Below, one piece after another: positions 18,542-26,983 of a DNA stretch of 36,693 nt; the stretch's first letter is position 1, and every line of letters begins with the position of its first letter. The translations under genes and the position numbers were made by a program. Origin of the DNA: Thermodesulfobacteriota bacterium (GTDB lineage Bacteria; Desulfobacterota; WTBG01; CAIYCZ01; CAIRTM01); the NCBI GenBank assembly GCA_028282925.1, contig JANQGV010000259.1, forward strand, positions 1 to 36,693. Reading direction: 5' to 3'. The notes below the pieces were generated by a model. It worked only from the letters and a program-made list of their open reading frames with translations, searched no databases and had not been told where the DNA came from.

Positions 18542-18573
18542 AAAAAAGAAGGAATAGTTATTCCGCCTTTTTT
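18542..18573. terminator. Shared terminator between converging genes
   Basis: A stem of AAAAAAGAAGGAATA with TATTCCGCCTTTTTT (18542-18556 and 18559-18573, two internal mismatches) has a T-run on each strand. It lies about 190 bases after the chemoreceptor gene. On the minus strand it includes the last codons and stop (Lys-Lys-Ala-Glu-stop) of the SAM hydrolase gene. Confidence 0.8.
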
Positions 18574-19358
18574 ATGTGCAGGGTATCACCACGGGAGGCC
18601 TTGAGTATCTTTTGAGCATTACTGTTTTTGACGGCTATTTCAAGCTGCCCGTTGCTGCCGAAAAGCAGGCAGGGGGTGCCCTCGGGTGCTTCGGCATACG
18701 TGTGCACAAACAGCGATATGGAGGCGTTGCCGCAGGTAAGCACAAGAGGCCCGCCCGGAGACAGCTTTTCCAGGAACTGCCGGTTAATGTTGGTGATGAG
18801 GTTGCCGAAGCGATCGATGTGGATGACTTCTCCCCGGATGTGCGTATCGCCTGTCATAACCGGTCGGGGTATTTCGTTGACTCTATAATCCTGGACCGGC
18901 CTGCCGAATGTTTCGGGGCGGGCACCGCCGGCCAGATGGGCGGCGGCCGGGGCAAAGATGTCCCTGCCGTGAAACGTTGCCGATTGGTCATGGAGCATAT
19001 AGTCCCGGTTTTCCAGCATAAAGACCCCCTGCAGGTCCCGTCCCGCCAGGGCAAAGCTGAAGATGCTGTTGTCGGGCCCTATGAAGGCGTATTTTTCGGT
19101 GGTAACAAGGAGCGGTCTGCGGGTGCTGCCCACCCCGGGGTCGACTACAGCCACATGTATGGTACCTGACGGATAATAAGTATATACTCCTGAAAGGGCG
19201 AGTGTTGCACCTGTGACATCCTGGGGGTTAATTTCGTGGGTTATGTCTATAATAATGCAGTTTGGGCAGTGTGACAGAATGACCCCCTTCATGGCGGCGA
19301 CATAGGTGTCGGCTGTGCCGAAATCGGTGGTAAGGGTGATGATGGGGGCTGAATTCAT
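18558..19358 (-). CDS. SAM hydroxide adenosyltransferase (DUF62 / SAM hydrolase)
   Basis: This 266-residue member of the DUF62 family hydrolyses S-adenosylmethionine to adenosine and methionine. It is related to fluorinase and chlorinase, but bacterial housekeeping members use hydroxide. Visible marks are ITLTTDFGTADTYVAAMKG at the start, IDITHEI, VVDPGVGSTRRP and FIGPDNSIFSFA, then IDRFGNLITNI and GSNGQLEIAV in the C-terminal domain. The Asp, Arg and His residues of the hydroxide-using enzymes appear conserved (DFG, STRRP, DITHEI). The length is typical. It faces the chemoreceptor gene and is transcribed alone. Halogenase activity is not suggested, because the extra fluorinase loop is absent. 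Confidence 0.9.
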   Translation of the reverse strand: MNSAPIITLTTDFGTADTYVAAMKGVILSHCPNCIIIDITHEINPQDVTGATLALSGVYTYYPSGTIHVAVVDPGVGSTRRPLLVTTEKYAFIGPDNSIFSFALAGRDLQGVFMLENRDYMLHDQSATFHGRDIFAPAAAHLAGGARPETFGRPVQDYRVNEIPRPVMTGDTHIRGEVIHIDRFGNLITNINRQFLEKLSPGGPLVLTCGNASISLFVHTYAEAPEGTPCLLFGSNGQLEIAVKNSNAQKILKASRGDTLHIKKAE

Positions 19359-19451
19359 GGTAAAAAATGCAGTAAAATTAACAAAAAAAAGATAAAAGTA
19401 TTTGTAAATTAACGAGTCTATTGGTAGTAATAATTAGTTATTTCGCGTACA

Positions 19452-19480
19452 TTGACATTACAAAAAAACGTATTTAAAAT
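19452..19480 (+). promoter_or_regulatory. Near-consensus sigma-70 promoter of the metallopeptidase pair
   Basis: A perfect -35 box TTGACA (19452-19457) is followed after exactly 17 bases by TAAAAT (19475-19480). It lies 37 bases before the start codon, in strongly A+T-rich DNA. This is the best promoter match in the window and predicts vegetative, fairly strong expression. Confidence 0.75.
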
Positions 19481-19517
19481 CAAAATATATTATTGAGCAA
19501 AAACAGGGGGAACCGGT

Positions 19518-21686
19518 ATGAAAGCTCTTTTTCGAGGTGTTTGGGCAGGGCTGTTTTGCTGTTTGGTTCTGGTTGTAGCATCAACTGCGTATGCTGAAAA
19601 TCAATATTGTACTCCGGATTTATATCCCGATTATCCGGTAGAATGTGTCGACAGTTCTTACTGGTGGTGCTGCGCCGATGGTACTGCCTGTGCCTATGAT
19701 CAGTATGGAGGCCTTTGCTGCGCTCCTGCGGCCACGCCGGTTTGTTGTGTGGACTATACCGGCACCTATTACTGGTATTGCGCACAGGGGCAAGCCTGCG
19801 GAACCAGCGACGACGAATGTATCGGCAGTGCAACCACAACGACAACCTCCATTGCCGGGGGCACCACAACAACCACGACCATCGCGGGAACATCCACCAC
19901 CACCGTGCCCGGCGGATCATCCACGACCACTACGACCGGCGGCGGGGGAACCTCCAGCGGTTTCATTGTAGGTGTCAATACCAATGGACAGGACGTAGCT
20001 ACGGTCCAGTCTTCCGGTACCCTGCCGGGTACGAGCCCCTCTGTTTCCAGTGGCATGCTGTATGATCGGGAGGGGCGCGTTGTGCCCCAGATGTACGACC
20101 GGGTGTTCGCACCCCTTGACCCGGATCTGATTGAAAGAGCTTTTGACGATGCCGGGCAGCAGTCCATTGCCGCCGCAGCGATATCGGCTTACGGGGTGGG
20201 CGACCAGCGCAGCTTCTGGGTAAAGGATGAAAAGGACACTGCCTGGCGGCAGGTTGCGGCCACGGTTAAAAAAGAGAGCACCCACGGTATCCTGTTTGTT
20301 GAGGACAGCCTTTCGATTCCCGATGCAACCCTCGATACCTATATCCAGGAATTCGAAGTGATGTACACCGTGGTGGGCGATAATATCGGCACCTTTACGG
20401 ACCGCGACGGCAATAACCAGGTTTCGATCCTGCTGTATGCCATCAATGACGGCGGCAGCGTTTCAGGGTATACCGGCGGGTATTTCTGGATGAAAGACTA
20501 TTTCACAGACGCCGAAACCTCGGCCCAGGGAATCCGCAGCAATGAAATGGATATAATTTATATCCGCGGCGACGAGCCCGCGGGCTGGGAACAGGTAGGC
20601 GGCGACTTCTACGCCAGTAACCTGACAACGCTTGCCCACGAATATCAGCACCTGGTCCATTTCGGCATCAAGGTCTGGGTACCCCAGGACGCCAATGGCG
20701 CTTCAGACACCTGGATCGATGAGATGATGGCCATGGCCACAGAAACCATGTACTTCAAGAAAAAGCTCGCCGATGATCCAACATATACCTTCGACGGCAT
20801 GCAGGGCAGCGGTTATCTTACCCAAAGGATTCAGTATTATGATGCGGACATGAACGGTTCCATCCGCAACGGACACGGCCTGACCTACTGGAACAGCAAC
20901 GGGGATGTGCTGGCAAATTATGCCCTCTCGTATCTTTTCGGGCAGTACTTATCCATCCAGTCGTCCAAAGGGCAGGGCATTTTTAAAGAGATACTGGACT
21001 ATATGCAGGCAAACAGTGTAAACGACTACCGGGCTGTTGCCGGGGCCGCAGCCCAGAGTATTTCGGGGGTCCAGACCTGGGAAGACCTGCTGAAAAGCTG
21101 GGCCATTGCGAATATGGCCAACTCCCCCACGGGACTGTTCGGGTATCAGGGCGCGCTGTCGGTAACGCCGAAGGGGCCCACAACGGCGATAACCACGATG
21201 AACAGCGGCGGTGTTGTCTACCGGCTGGTAACGGGCGAAGCAACCGCTCCTCGCAATGCCGGGCGCGATGTGAAGTTTTATGATGCAAACGGCAATCAGC
21301 TTGCCGGTGGCTCATCTTCCTGTGCAGCATCCCAGGTGCTGGGAGGTGATTCCTTCGAAGCGAATCTGCTGCGCCGTTTCCGGGACGATGTGCTGAAAGG
21401 CACTCCCGACGGCTCGTATCTTGCCGCCCTGTACTACCACCATTCCGACGAACTGAAGGGCCTTATGGCAGCGGACGCCTCTCTGAAGGCAGAAACGGCA
21501 TCCGTGCTGTTGCGGCTGCTGCCGGCTTTGCAGAACATTCTGGAAGGCAATGCACCGGTTGTGCTCCCCGGGCTGCAGGCCGACATTGACGCCCTGTGTG
21601 AAAGCATATCGGGTCTGGCGAGTCCCGGTCTCCAGGACGCCCTGGAAGAGGTGCGGAATATAGCTATTCAGGACATCGTATTATAA
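19518..21686 (+). CDS. Secreted zinc metallopeptidase (M30/hyicolysin-like) with Cys-rich N-terminal module
   Basis: This is a 722-residue exported protein. It has a signal peptide (cleavage near AYAE), then a Cys-rich module (about 25-105) with two units built on WWCCADGTAC and WYCAQGQAC. A Thr-rich low-complexity linker (about 110-150) leads into the peptidase domain. The zinc site is HEYQH (374-378), with Glu402 in WIDEMMAMATE 24 residues after the second His as the likely third ligand. The tail after about residue 595 repeats a pattern found in the downstream paralogue: a Cys, then LRRFRDDVL and LYYHHSDEL. The fold resembles M30 peptidases, and M6-like enzymes cannot be excluded. GGGGGAACC precedes the ATG. 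The substrate is unknown. It forms an operon with the next gene. Confidence 0.85.
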   Translation: MKALFRGVWAGLFCCLVLVVASTAYAENQYCTPDLYPDYPVECVDSSYWWCCADGTACAYDQYGGLCCAPAATPVCCVDYTGTYYWYCAQGQACGTSDDECIGSATTTTTSIAGGTTTTTTIAGTSTTTVPGGSSTTTTTGGGGTSSGFIVGVNTNGQDVATVQSSGTLPGTSPSVSSGMLYDREGRVVPQMYDRVFAPLDPDLIERAFDDAGQQSIAAAAISAYGVGDQRSFWVKDEKDTAWRQVAATVKKESTHGILFVEDSLSIPDATLDTYIQEFEVMYTVVGDNIGTFTDRDGNNQVSILLYAINDGGSVSGYTGGYFWMKDYFTDAETSAQGIRSNEMDIIYIRGDEPAGWEQVGGDFYASNLTTLAHEYQHLVHFGIKVWVPQDANGASDTWIDEMMAMATETMYFKKKLADDPTYTFDGMQGSGYLTQRIQYYDADMNGSIRNGHGLTYWNSNGDVLANYALSYLFGQYLSIQSSKGQGIFKEILDYMQANSVNDYRAVAGAAAQSISGVQTWEDLLKSWAIANMANSPTGLFGYQGALSVTPKGPTTAITTMNSGGVVYRLVTGEATAPRNAGRDVKFYDANGNQLAGGSSSCAASQVLGGDSFEANLLRRFRDDVLKGTPDGSYLAALYYHHSDELKGLMAADASLKAETASVLLRLLPALQNILEGNAPVVLPGLQADIDALCESISGLASPGLQDALEEVRNIAIQDIVL

Positions 21687-21709
21687 ATATATTGACCGGA
21701 AAGGGTAGT

Positions 21710-23704
21710 ATGCAGATACGAAAAAAGATAGCAACAGTATGTTTCATAACGGCACTTGTTAGCCTGTGTGCCGGACCTGTGCTGGGCGCGGGATCGAATG
21801 ATTATATTGCGGTGATCAACACCAACGGTGAAGACGCCTCTTCGACCCAGTCGTCGGGGACCCTGCCGGGAGCAAGTCCGCTGCTGGCGACAGGACCACT
21901 GTACCGCAGCGACGGGAGGATCATTCCCCTGCGCAAAGACAGGATGCTTCCGCGTCTGGACCCGTCCCTGGCAAGGGAAGCCCGGGAGGAAGTGGAAGCC
22001 GGGCAGGGACTTTTTACCATGCAGGCTATCCAGGCCGCGGCAAGTATCGGCGATCAGAAAAGTTTCTGGGTGCAGGATACCCTTGACCCTTCCTGGCGGC
22101 AGGTTGCCGCCACGGTGCAGGCAACCGGGAACCGCTGCGTGCTGTGGATTGACGACACCCTGACAGTCCCCTCCAGTTCCATCAGCCTGTATGTCAATGA
22201 ATTCGACGTGATGTATGATGTAGTGGGTGACAATATCGGCAGTTTTGTAGACCGTGACTCCGACGGCAAGGTGGCCATACTGCTGTATGCCATGAACGAC
22301 GGCGGCTCCATCAGCGGCTATACCGGCGGCTATTTCTGGAGCAAGGACTATTATCTTGATTCCCAAACCAGTCCCCAGGGTATCCGCAGCAATGAGATGG
22401 ATATTGTATATATCCGGGGTGATGAACCGTCGGGCTGGGACAGTGTGGGCGATGATTTCTATGAATACAACCTGACAACCCTGGTGCATGAATACCAGCA
22501 CCTGATGCATTTCGGTATCAAGGTATGGGACAATAACGGCGACTATACCGATACCTGGATCGATGAGATGATGGCCATGGCGTCTGAAACCATGTATTTT
22601 AAGGAAAAGCTCGATAATAACCCGTCATACACCCATTCCGACATGCAGGGCGACGGCTTTCTTGCTTCCCGTATCGCCTATTACAGCCAGGACTTGAACA
22701 GCAGTATTAAAAACGGACACGGGCTTACCTTTTGGGACAATTACGGGGATGTGCTGGCCAACTATGCTCTTTCGTATCTGTTCGGTCAGTATCTGGCTGC
22801 ACAGGCATCGAGCGGCCAGGGTATTTTTAAGGATATTTTGAACTATATGCTCACCAACGGTTTGAACGATTACCGGGCGGTTGCGGGCATTGCCCAGAGC
22901 AGGCTGTCCGGGGTGAGTTCCTGGGAAGATTTGCTCAAAAACTGGGCGATCGCCAACTTTTTAAATCTCTCGAGCGGACCATACGGCTATGGAGGCGCTT
23001 TTTCTTTAACGGCCCAGGGGCCTACATCGAGTAAAATCAATATCAGCAACGGTGGTGTGGTGTACCGGGAGGTCGGCGGCGCATGGAGTGCACCTTCGGA
23101 TGCCGGATCGGCAATAGAGGTATACGGGTTCGATGATGACGGTGCAGCGGGAACCACAACGACTACGGCCGGATCCACTACCACGACTACCGTTGCAGAA
23201 ACAACTACCACCTCGACGTCGGTGCTGGTCACCACCACGACGTCGGTGCTGGTTACCACCACGACGTCGGTGCTGGTTACTACCACAACAACGAGCACGC
23301 CGGCCGGCCCCTGTCCCGCTTCATTGCTGTTCGGCAGAAAGGGTTCAGAAACCGAGCAACTGCGGCTCTTCCGGGATGCGGTTCTGCAGGATTCCGAAGC
23401 GGGAAAAGGGCTTGTTAAGCTCTATTACCGTCATTCCATAGAGTTGTCACGGCTGATGGGTCAGTATCCTGAACTGCGATCCCGGATTATCGCCCTTATT
23501 AACGAGTTACTGCCGGATCTCACTGCCGCTGTTGAAACATACGAATTGTCTGTGCCTGAGCGATCTATGGAAACGCTGCTCGATCTTTGTGACGATATTG
23601 CGGCCGTTGCGGGTCCCGGGCTGCAGGCATCGGTTGAGAGGCTTAAAGGAAAATACACAACCGGTGAGTTGTTGATTGATCTGGGGATTTCGCCGGTATA
23701 TTGA
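21710..23704 (+). CDS. Secreted zinc metallopeptidase, tandem paralogue of the upstream gene
   Basis: This 664-residue protein begins with a signal peptide ending PVLGAG and goes directly into the peptidase region; the Cys-rich module and N-terminal Thr linker of its neighbour are missing. HEYQH lies at 260-264 with Glu286 in WIDEMMAMASE. Long stretches match the upstream protein (IYIRGDEP, GHGLTYWN versus GHGLTFWD, VLANYALSYLFGQYL). A Thr/Val-rich linker with a 24-base DNA repeat lies instead before the C-terminal module (CPASLLFG, LRLFRDAVL, LYYRHSIEL). The ATG at 21710 has AAAGGG upstream; an in-frame TTG at 21692 adds six residues without one. It starts 23 bases after its neighbour. The pair is a clear duplication that has since diverged in layout. 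Confidence 0.85.
   Translation: MQIRKKIATVCFITALVSLCAGPVLGAGSNDYIAVINTNGEDASSTQSSGTLPGASPLLATGPLYRSDGRIIPLRKDRMLPRLDPSLAREAREEVEAGQGLFTMQAIQAAASIGDQKSFWVQDTLDPSWRQVAATVQATGNRCVLWIDDTLTVPSSSISLYVNEFDVMYDVVGDNIGSFVDRDSDGKVAILLYAMNDGGSISGYTGGYFWSKDYYLDSQTSPQGIRSNEMDIVYIRGDEPSGWDSVGDDFYEYNLTTLVHEYQHLMHFGIKVWDNNGDYTDTWIDEMMAMASETMYFKEKLDNNPSYTHSDMQGDGFLASRIAYYSQDLNSSIKNGHGLTFWDNYGDVLANYALSYLFGQYLAAQASSGQGIFKDILNYMLTNGLNDYRAVAGIAQSRLSGVSSWEDLLKNWAIANFLNLSSGPYGYGGAFSLTAQGPTSSKINISNGGVVYREVGGAWSAPSDAGSAIEVYGFDDDGAAGTTTTTAGSTTTTTVAETTTTSTSVLVTTTTSVLVTTTTSVLVTTTTTSTPAGPCPASLLFGRKGSETEQLRLFRDAVLQDSEAGKGLVKLYYRHSIELSRLMGQYPELRSRIIALINELLPDLTAAVETYELSVPERSMETLLDLCDDIAAVAGPGLQASVERLKGKYTTGELLIDLGISPVY
23214..23285 (+). 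repeat. In-frame 24-base tandem repeat in the Thr linker
   Basis: Three near-identical units of 24 bases (core ACGTCGGTGCTGGTTACC) encode Thr-Ser-Val-Leu-Val-Thr-Thr-Thr. Because 24 is a multiple of three, gain or loss of units changes only linker length. Confidence 0.85.
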
Positions 23705-23908
23705 TGCAGGGCTCCTGCAGGTGTTGAGCAAGATACGTTGTTACATACCCGGAGAGGGGCAGCGGGTGCGGAATAATCATGGAAATGGGGCTTGTCGTTT
23801 TTCCTGTTTCGCAGCCGTTTCTCTCATTTTTTAATATCCTTGACATTATTGAAACAGCTCGTATACCATGAGCTCATAGAGTCCAACTCATGTGGAAGAG
23901 GAGGTGCA

Positions 23909-24580
23909 GTGAAAGTTTCTGTTGTAATTCCAACACTTAATGAAGAAGCAACGCTTAAAGAAGTTATCGAGGGATGCAAGCCGTACGCCGACGAGCTGAT
24001 TGTGATCGACGGGCATTCAACCGACCGGACGCGGGATGTGGCGGTGTCCCTGGGGGTGCGGGTCGAGCTCGACGGCAGGAAGGGCAAAGGGCAGGCCCTG
24101 CGGCAGTCGGCCGACCACGTCGACGGCGATATTATTGTTTTTATCGATGCAGACGGTTCCCATGATCCGGCCGATATCCCCGAGATTGTTGAGCCGATTA
24201 AGAAAGGCGAAGCCGACCATGTTTCCGGATCGCGATTGATCGGCGGTTCCAGCGAGCTGCACGGCGGTTTTGATGAGTGTTTCCGGCTGATGGGAAGCTC
24301 CTTTATCACCGCCTGTATCAACTGGCGCTTTAAGGTGCAACTGAGCGAAAGTCAGAACGGGTTTCGGGCCATCCGGAAAGATGTTTTCAAACAACTCGGG
24401 CTGCAGGAGAACATTACGACGATCGAACAGGAAATGATTATGCGCACCTTGAAAAAAGGGTTTCGCATGGCCGAGGTGCCCAGCCACGAGCATAAAAGAA
24501 AAATGGGCTACTCGAAAATCAGCATTCGGAAAGTCTGGTTCCGGTATGTGTACACCTTATTTAAATACCTGTTTTTTTGA
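23909..24580 (+). CDS. Glycosyltransferase family 2 (dolichol-phosphate mannosyltransferase-like)
   Basis: This is a 223-residue GT-A fold transferase without membrane segments. It opens with VSVVIPTLNEE (3-13), has VIDGHSTDRT (32-41) and the metal- and nucleotide-sugar-binding DAD (80-82) in FIDADGSHDP. The C-terminal half has SESQNGFRAI and a positively charged end, HKRKMGYSKISIRK, common in polyprenyl-phosphate sugar transferases. The GTG start at 23909 has AGGAGG just upstream and gives the standard GT2 N terminus; an open frame back to 23792 is not plausible. The gene abuts the radical SAM gene with two bases between. A role in making a lipid-linked sugar, perhaps for a GT-C enzyme such as the one at 13899, is inference. 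Confidence 0.88.
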   Translation: MKVSVVIPTLNEEATLKEVIEGCKPYADELIVIDGHSTDRTRDVAVSLGVRVELDGRKGKGQALRQSADHVDGDIIVFIDADGSHDPADIPEIVEPIKKGEADHVSGSRLIGGSSELHGGFDECFRLMGSSFITACINWRFKVQLSESQNGFRAIRKDVFKQLGLQENITTIEQEMIMRTLKKGFRMAEVPSHEHKRKMGYSKISIRKVWFRYVYTLFKYLFF

Positions 24581-24582
24581 TA

Positions 24583-26001
24583 ATGCGCATATTACTTCTT
24601 AACCCCCCCACCCGTACCAATAAAAAATTTATTCGCGAAGGGCGCTGTACCCAGGAGCAAGGTGTCTGGGCTACGCTGTGGCCGCCTGTAACACTGGCAA
24701 CAACAGGGGCGGTGCTTGAGCGGGAAGGATATGACGTCCGCATATGCGACTGTCCCGCCGGCGGGATGTCTATGGAAAAACTGTATGACACGATACGGCG
24801 ATTTTCGCCGGATTGTGTTATCTGGAGCACCGGCACCCCATCTCTTGAAAGCGACCTGCAGTTGGCTGCCGATATCAAAGAGATTGATGCCTCAATCGTT
24901 ACGGCGGTTTTCGGCACACATGTAACCGTGATGGACAGGGAAAGCCTGCTGGGGCATCCGGCGCTTGATTACGTTATACGCAACGAACCTGAAATAACGG
25001 TCCGGGAACTGGTGAGAGCCCTGAAAGAGGGTAAGTCGCCTGAAAACGTTGAGGGGCTAACCTGCCGCGATGCCGGCGGTGAAGTTGTCAGGGCTCCGGA
25101 CAGACCCTTTCTCAAGAATTTGGACGAACTGCCTTTTCCAGCCTGGCACCTTTTTGCTGTCGATCACTATACCCTCCCGTTAAAGGGACGGCGTTTCCTC
25201 ATCGTTGCTCCTCAGCGCGGCTGCCCGTTCAACTGTTCTTTTTGCACCTGTCAAACCTATTACGGTAAAAAGCTTCGCAAGCGGTCGGTTGAACGCGTGC
25301 TGCAGGAGATAGAACATGACATGGAAACGTTCAAGGTGCTTGACTTTTTTTTCTGGGCCGAGACGTTTGTGCTGGATCGGGAGTATGTTGCTTCGCTGTG
25401 CCGCGGTATCCTGGAGCGCGGATTGCGCATTGCCTGGACATGCAACAGCCGGGTCGATATTGTGGACAAGGAGTTGCTGGACCTGATGCGCAGAGCCGGG
25501 TGTTGGATGATCAGTTTCGGGATCGAGTCGGCCGACCAGGCGATCCTTGACGGGGTCGACAAAGGTATACGGGTAGAGCAGATCGGTCCGGCAGTGCAGG
25601 CCGCCAGGGAGGCCGGTATCAAGACCGCCGGCCACTTTATTTTCGGACTCCCGGGAGAGACCGAGCAGACTATGAACAAAACCCTCCGGCTTGCAAAGAA
25701 GCTTGAGATGGATATCGCCCAGTTTTACTGTTGCGTACCGTTTCCCGGCAGCAGACTGTATGACATGGCCGGGGAGCAGGGATGGATCGATGAACCCGAT
25801 TTCGGCCGTTTCAGCCAGGCAGAGGCGATACTGCGGCTTCCTTCGATAGAGCCGCAGGCCGTCGATGCCTTTCGTTCCCGGGCGTATCGAGAGTATTACA
25901 GCAGTGTTGGCGCCTGGTTGCGTGTTTTCAGGATGTTCGAGTGGGGCGGGTTGATGGATATGGGGAGGAAGTTTTTATCGTTCCTGCGCTGGTCGGGATA
26001 G
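24583..26001 (+). CDS. B12-binding-domain radical SAM protein
   Basis: This 472-residue protein combines an N-terminal cobalamin-binding-like domain (starting ILLLNPPT, about 1-150) with a radical SAM core. The [4Fe-4S] ligands are Cys214, Cys218 and Cys221 in RGCPFNCSFCTCQ. The core has GIESADQAILDGVDKGI and FIFGLPGET, and a C-terminal region of about 80 residues. Such enzymes do methylations, ring changes or other C-C chemistry on lipids, sugars or cofactors; the substrate is not readable. The usual B12 DxHxxG motif is not obvious, so cobalamin use is uncertain. It has no ribosome site of its own and starts two bases after the GT2 stop, so it is probably translationally coupled. A sugar- or lipid-modifying role is inferred. 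Confidence 0.85.
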   Translation: MRILLLNPPTRTNKKFIREGRCTQEQGVWATLWPPVTLATTGAVLEREGYDVRICDCPAGGMSMEKLYDTIRRFSPDCVIWSTGTPSLESDLQLAADIKEIDASIVTAVFGTHVTVMDRESLLGHPALDYVIRNEPEITVRELVRALKEGKSPENVEGLTCRDAGGEVVRAPDRPFLKNLDELPFPAWHLFAVDHYTLPLKGRRFLIVAPQRGCPFNCSFCTCQTYYGKKLRKRSVERVLQEIEHDMETFKVLDFFFWAETFVLDREYVASLCRGILERGLRIAWTCNSRVDIVDKELLDLMRRAGCWMISFGIESADQAILDGVDKGIRVEQIGPAVQAAREAGIKTAGHFIFGLPGETEQTMNKTLRLAKKLEMDIAQFYCCVPFPGSRLYDMAGEQGWIDEPDFGRFSQAEAILRLPSIEPQAVDAFRSRAYREYYSSVGAWLRVFRMFEWGGLMDMGRKFLSFLRWSG

Positions 26002-26009
26002 CGGGCCAG

Positions 26010-26130
26010 GGTGTTGAATGACGTCCATCTGCGGTGTTGTGCGAATCGTTCGTCGCTGCGACGTACAAACCACGTACGCCTCACTCCTCACGATATCGCA
26101 CGCCTTGCATCTGAACATTATTCGAAACCC
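26010..26130. repeat. Dispersed repeat, family R2, copy A
   Basis: This intergenic repeat contains GTCCATCTGCGGTGTTG, CGTCGCTGCGACGTAC and CGCACGCCTTGCATCTGAAC. It is similar to 26984-27120 (copy B), and I recall closely related elements in Geobacter-like genomes. It forms the region just before lpxA and adds a false open extension to the lpxA frame. Confidence 0.75.
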
Positions 26131-26176
26131 TATAGAAACCTGTTGCGTATATACTATTCGAAAAAGGAAGAAACCA

Positions 26177-26977
26177 ATGAGTTTAATACATCAGACGGCA
26201 ATTGTCAGTCCTAAAGCCGAGATAGGTGCCGATGTTGAAATCGGGCCCAACGCTTTTATCGGTGATAACGTAACCATCGGGCGCGGGACCCGTGTATACG
26301 CCAATGCCTACATTGACGGACATACCATCATCGGGGAGGAAAACGAGATCCACATGGGGGCTGTTATCGGACATGACCCCCAGGATTTTGCTTTTGACCG
26401 AGCGATTCGAAGTTATGTGGAAATCGGCAACAAGAATGTCATACGGGAATACTGCACCATCCATCGCGGTACCAAACCTGAAACCAGCACCACAATCGGA
26501 AATGAAAACTTCTTAATGGGGGGCGCCCACCTGGCCCATAATGTGTCTATCGGCAATAACGTAATTTTAGCCAATTATGTCTTGCTGGGCGGGTATGTTA
26601 CCATCGGCGACCGTGCTTTTATTTCAGGCGCTGTAGGGGTGCATCAGTTTTGCACCATCGGCCGCCTGGCAATGGTGAGCGGTGGCGCCCGGATCAGCAG
26701 AGATATTCCGCCGTTTGTTATGGCTGTGGAACGCAATGCCACCCAGGCGGTTAATCTTGTGGGGCTGAGAAGGGCCGGCCTTTCAAAGGAGGCTATCCAG
26801 GAAGTGAAAAAGGCCTACAGCATCCTCTATTTATCCGGTTTTACCCGGCAGAAAGCAATAAAAGAGCTTAATGATGCGGGATTTGTCTCAAGTGAAGCGG
26901 CTGAATTTATTGATTTTGTGAAAAACACCAAGAAACCCCTTGTTATGCACCGGGGTAAAAGCAGGCGCGACGAATGA
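26177..26977 (+). CDS. lpxA: UDP-N-acetylglucosamine acyltransferase (LpxA)
   Basis: This enzyme adds a 3-hydroxyacyl chain from ACP to UDP-GlcNAc, the first step of lipid A synthesis. The 266-residue protein is a left-handed beta helix. It shows hexapeptide repeats (VEIGPNAFIGDNVTIG and similar) over about residues 1-180, HRGT (96-99), and catalytic His121 in GGAHLAHN. A helical C-terminal end (LRRAGLSKEAIQEVKKAY) follows. The ATG at 26177 has GGAAG upstream; an open frame back to 26018 lies in a dispersed repeat and is rejected. The usual partners (lpxD, fabZ, lpxB) are absent, so this copy is isolated and may be a second lpxA. It points to a Gram-negative envelope. Confidence 0.95.
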   Translation: MSLIHQTAIVSPKAEIGADVEIGPNAFIGDNVTIGRGTRVYANAYIDGHTIIGEENEIHMGAVIGHDPQDFAFDRAIRSYVEIGNKNVIREYCTIHRGTKPETSTTIGNENFLMGGAHLAHNVSIGNNVILANYVLLGGYVTIGDRAFISGAVGVHQFCTIGRLAMVSGGARISRDIPPFVMAVERNATQAVNLVGLRRAGLSKEAIQEVKKAYSILYLSGFTRQKAIKELNDAGFVSSEAAEFIDFVKNTKKPLVMHRGKSRRDE

Positions 26978-26983
26978 TTTTGG

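Noticed and set aside
23214-23285. CRISPR-like array
   Set aside because: The units are directly adjacent, without spacers, and lie in frame within a protein linker.
23705-23719. Hairpin TGCAGG-GCT-CCTGCA after the second peptidase gene as terminator
   Set aside because: Only six pairs and no T-tract; too weak to call.
26018-26176. N-terminal extension of lpxA
   Set aside because: It runs through a dispersed repeat; LpxA homologues start at the ATG at 26177, which has a ribosome site.
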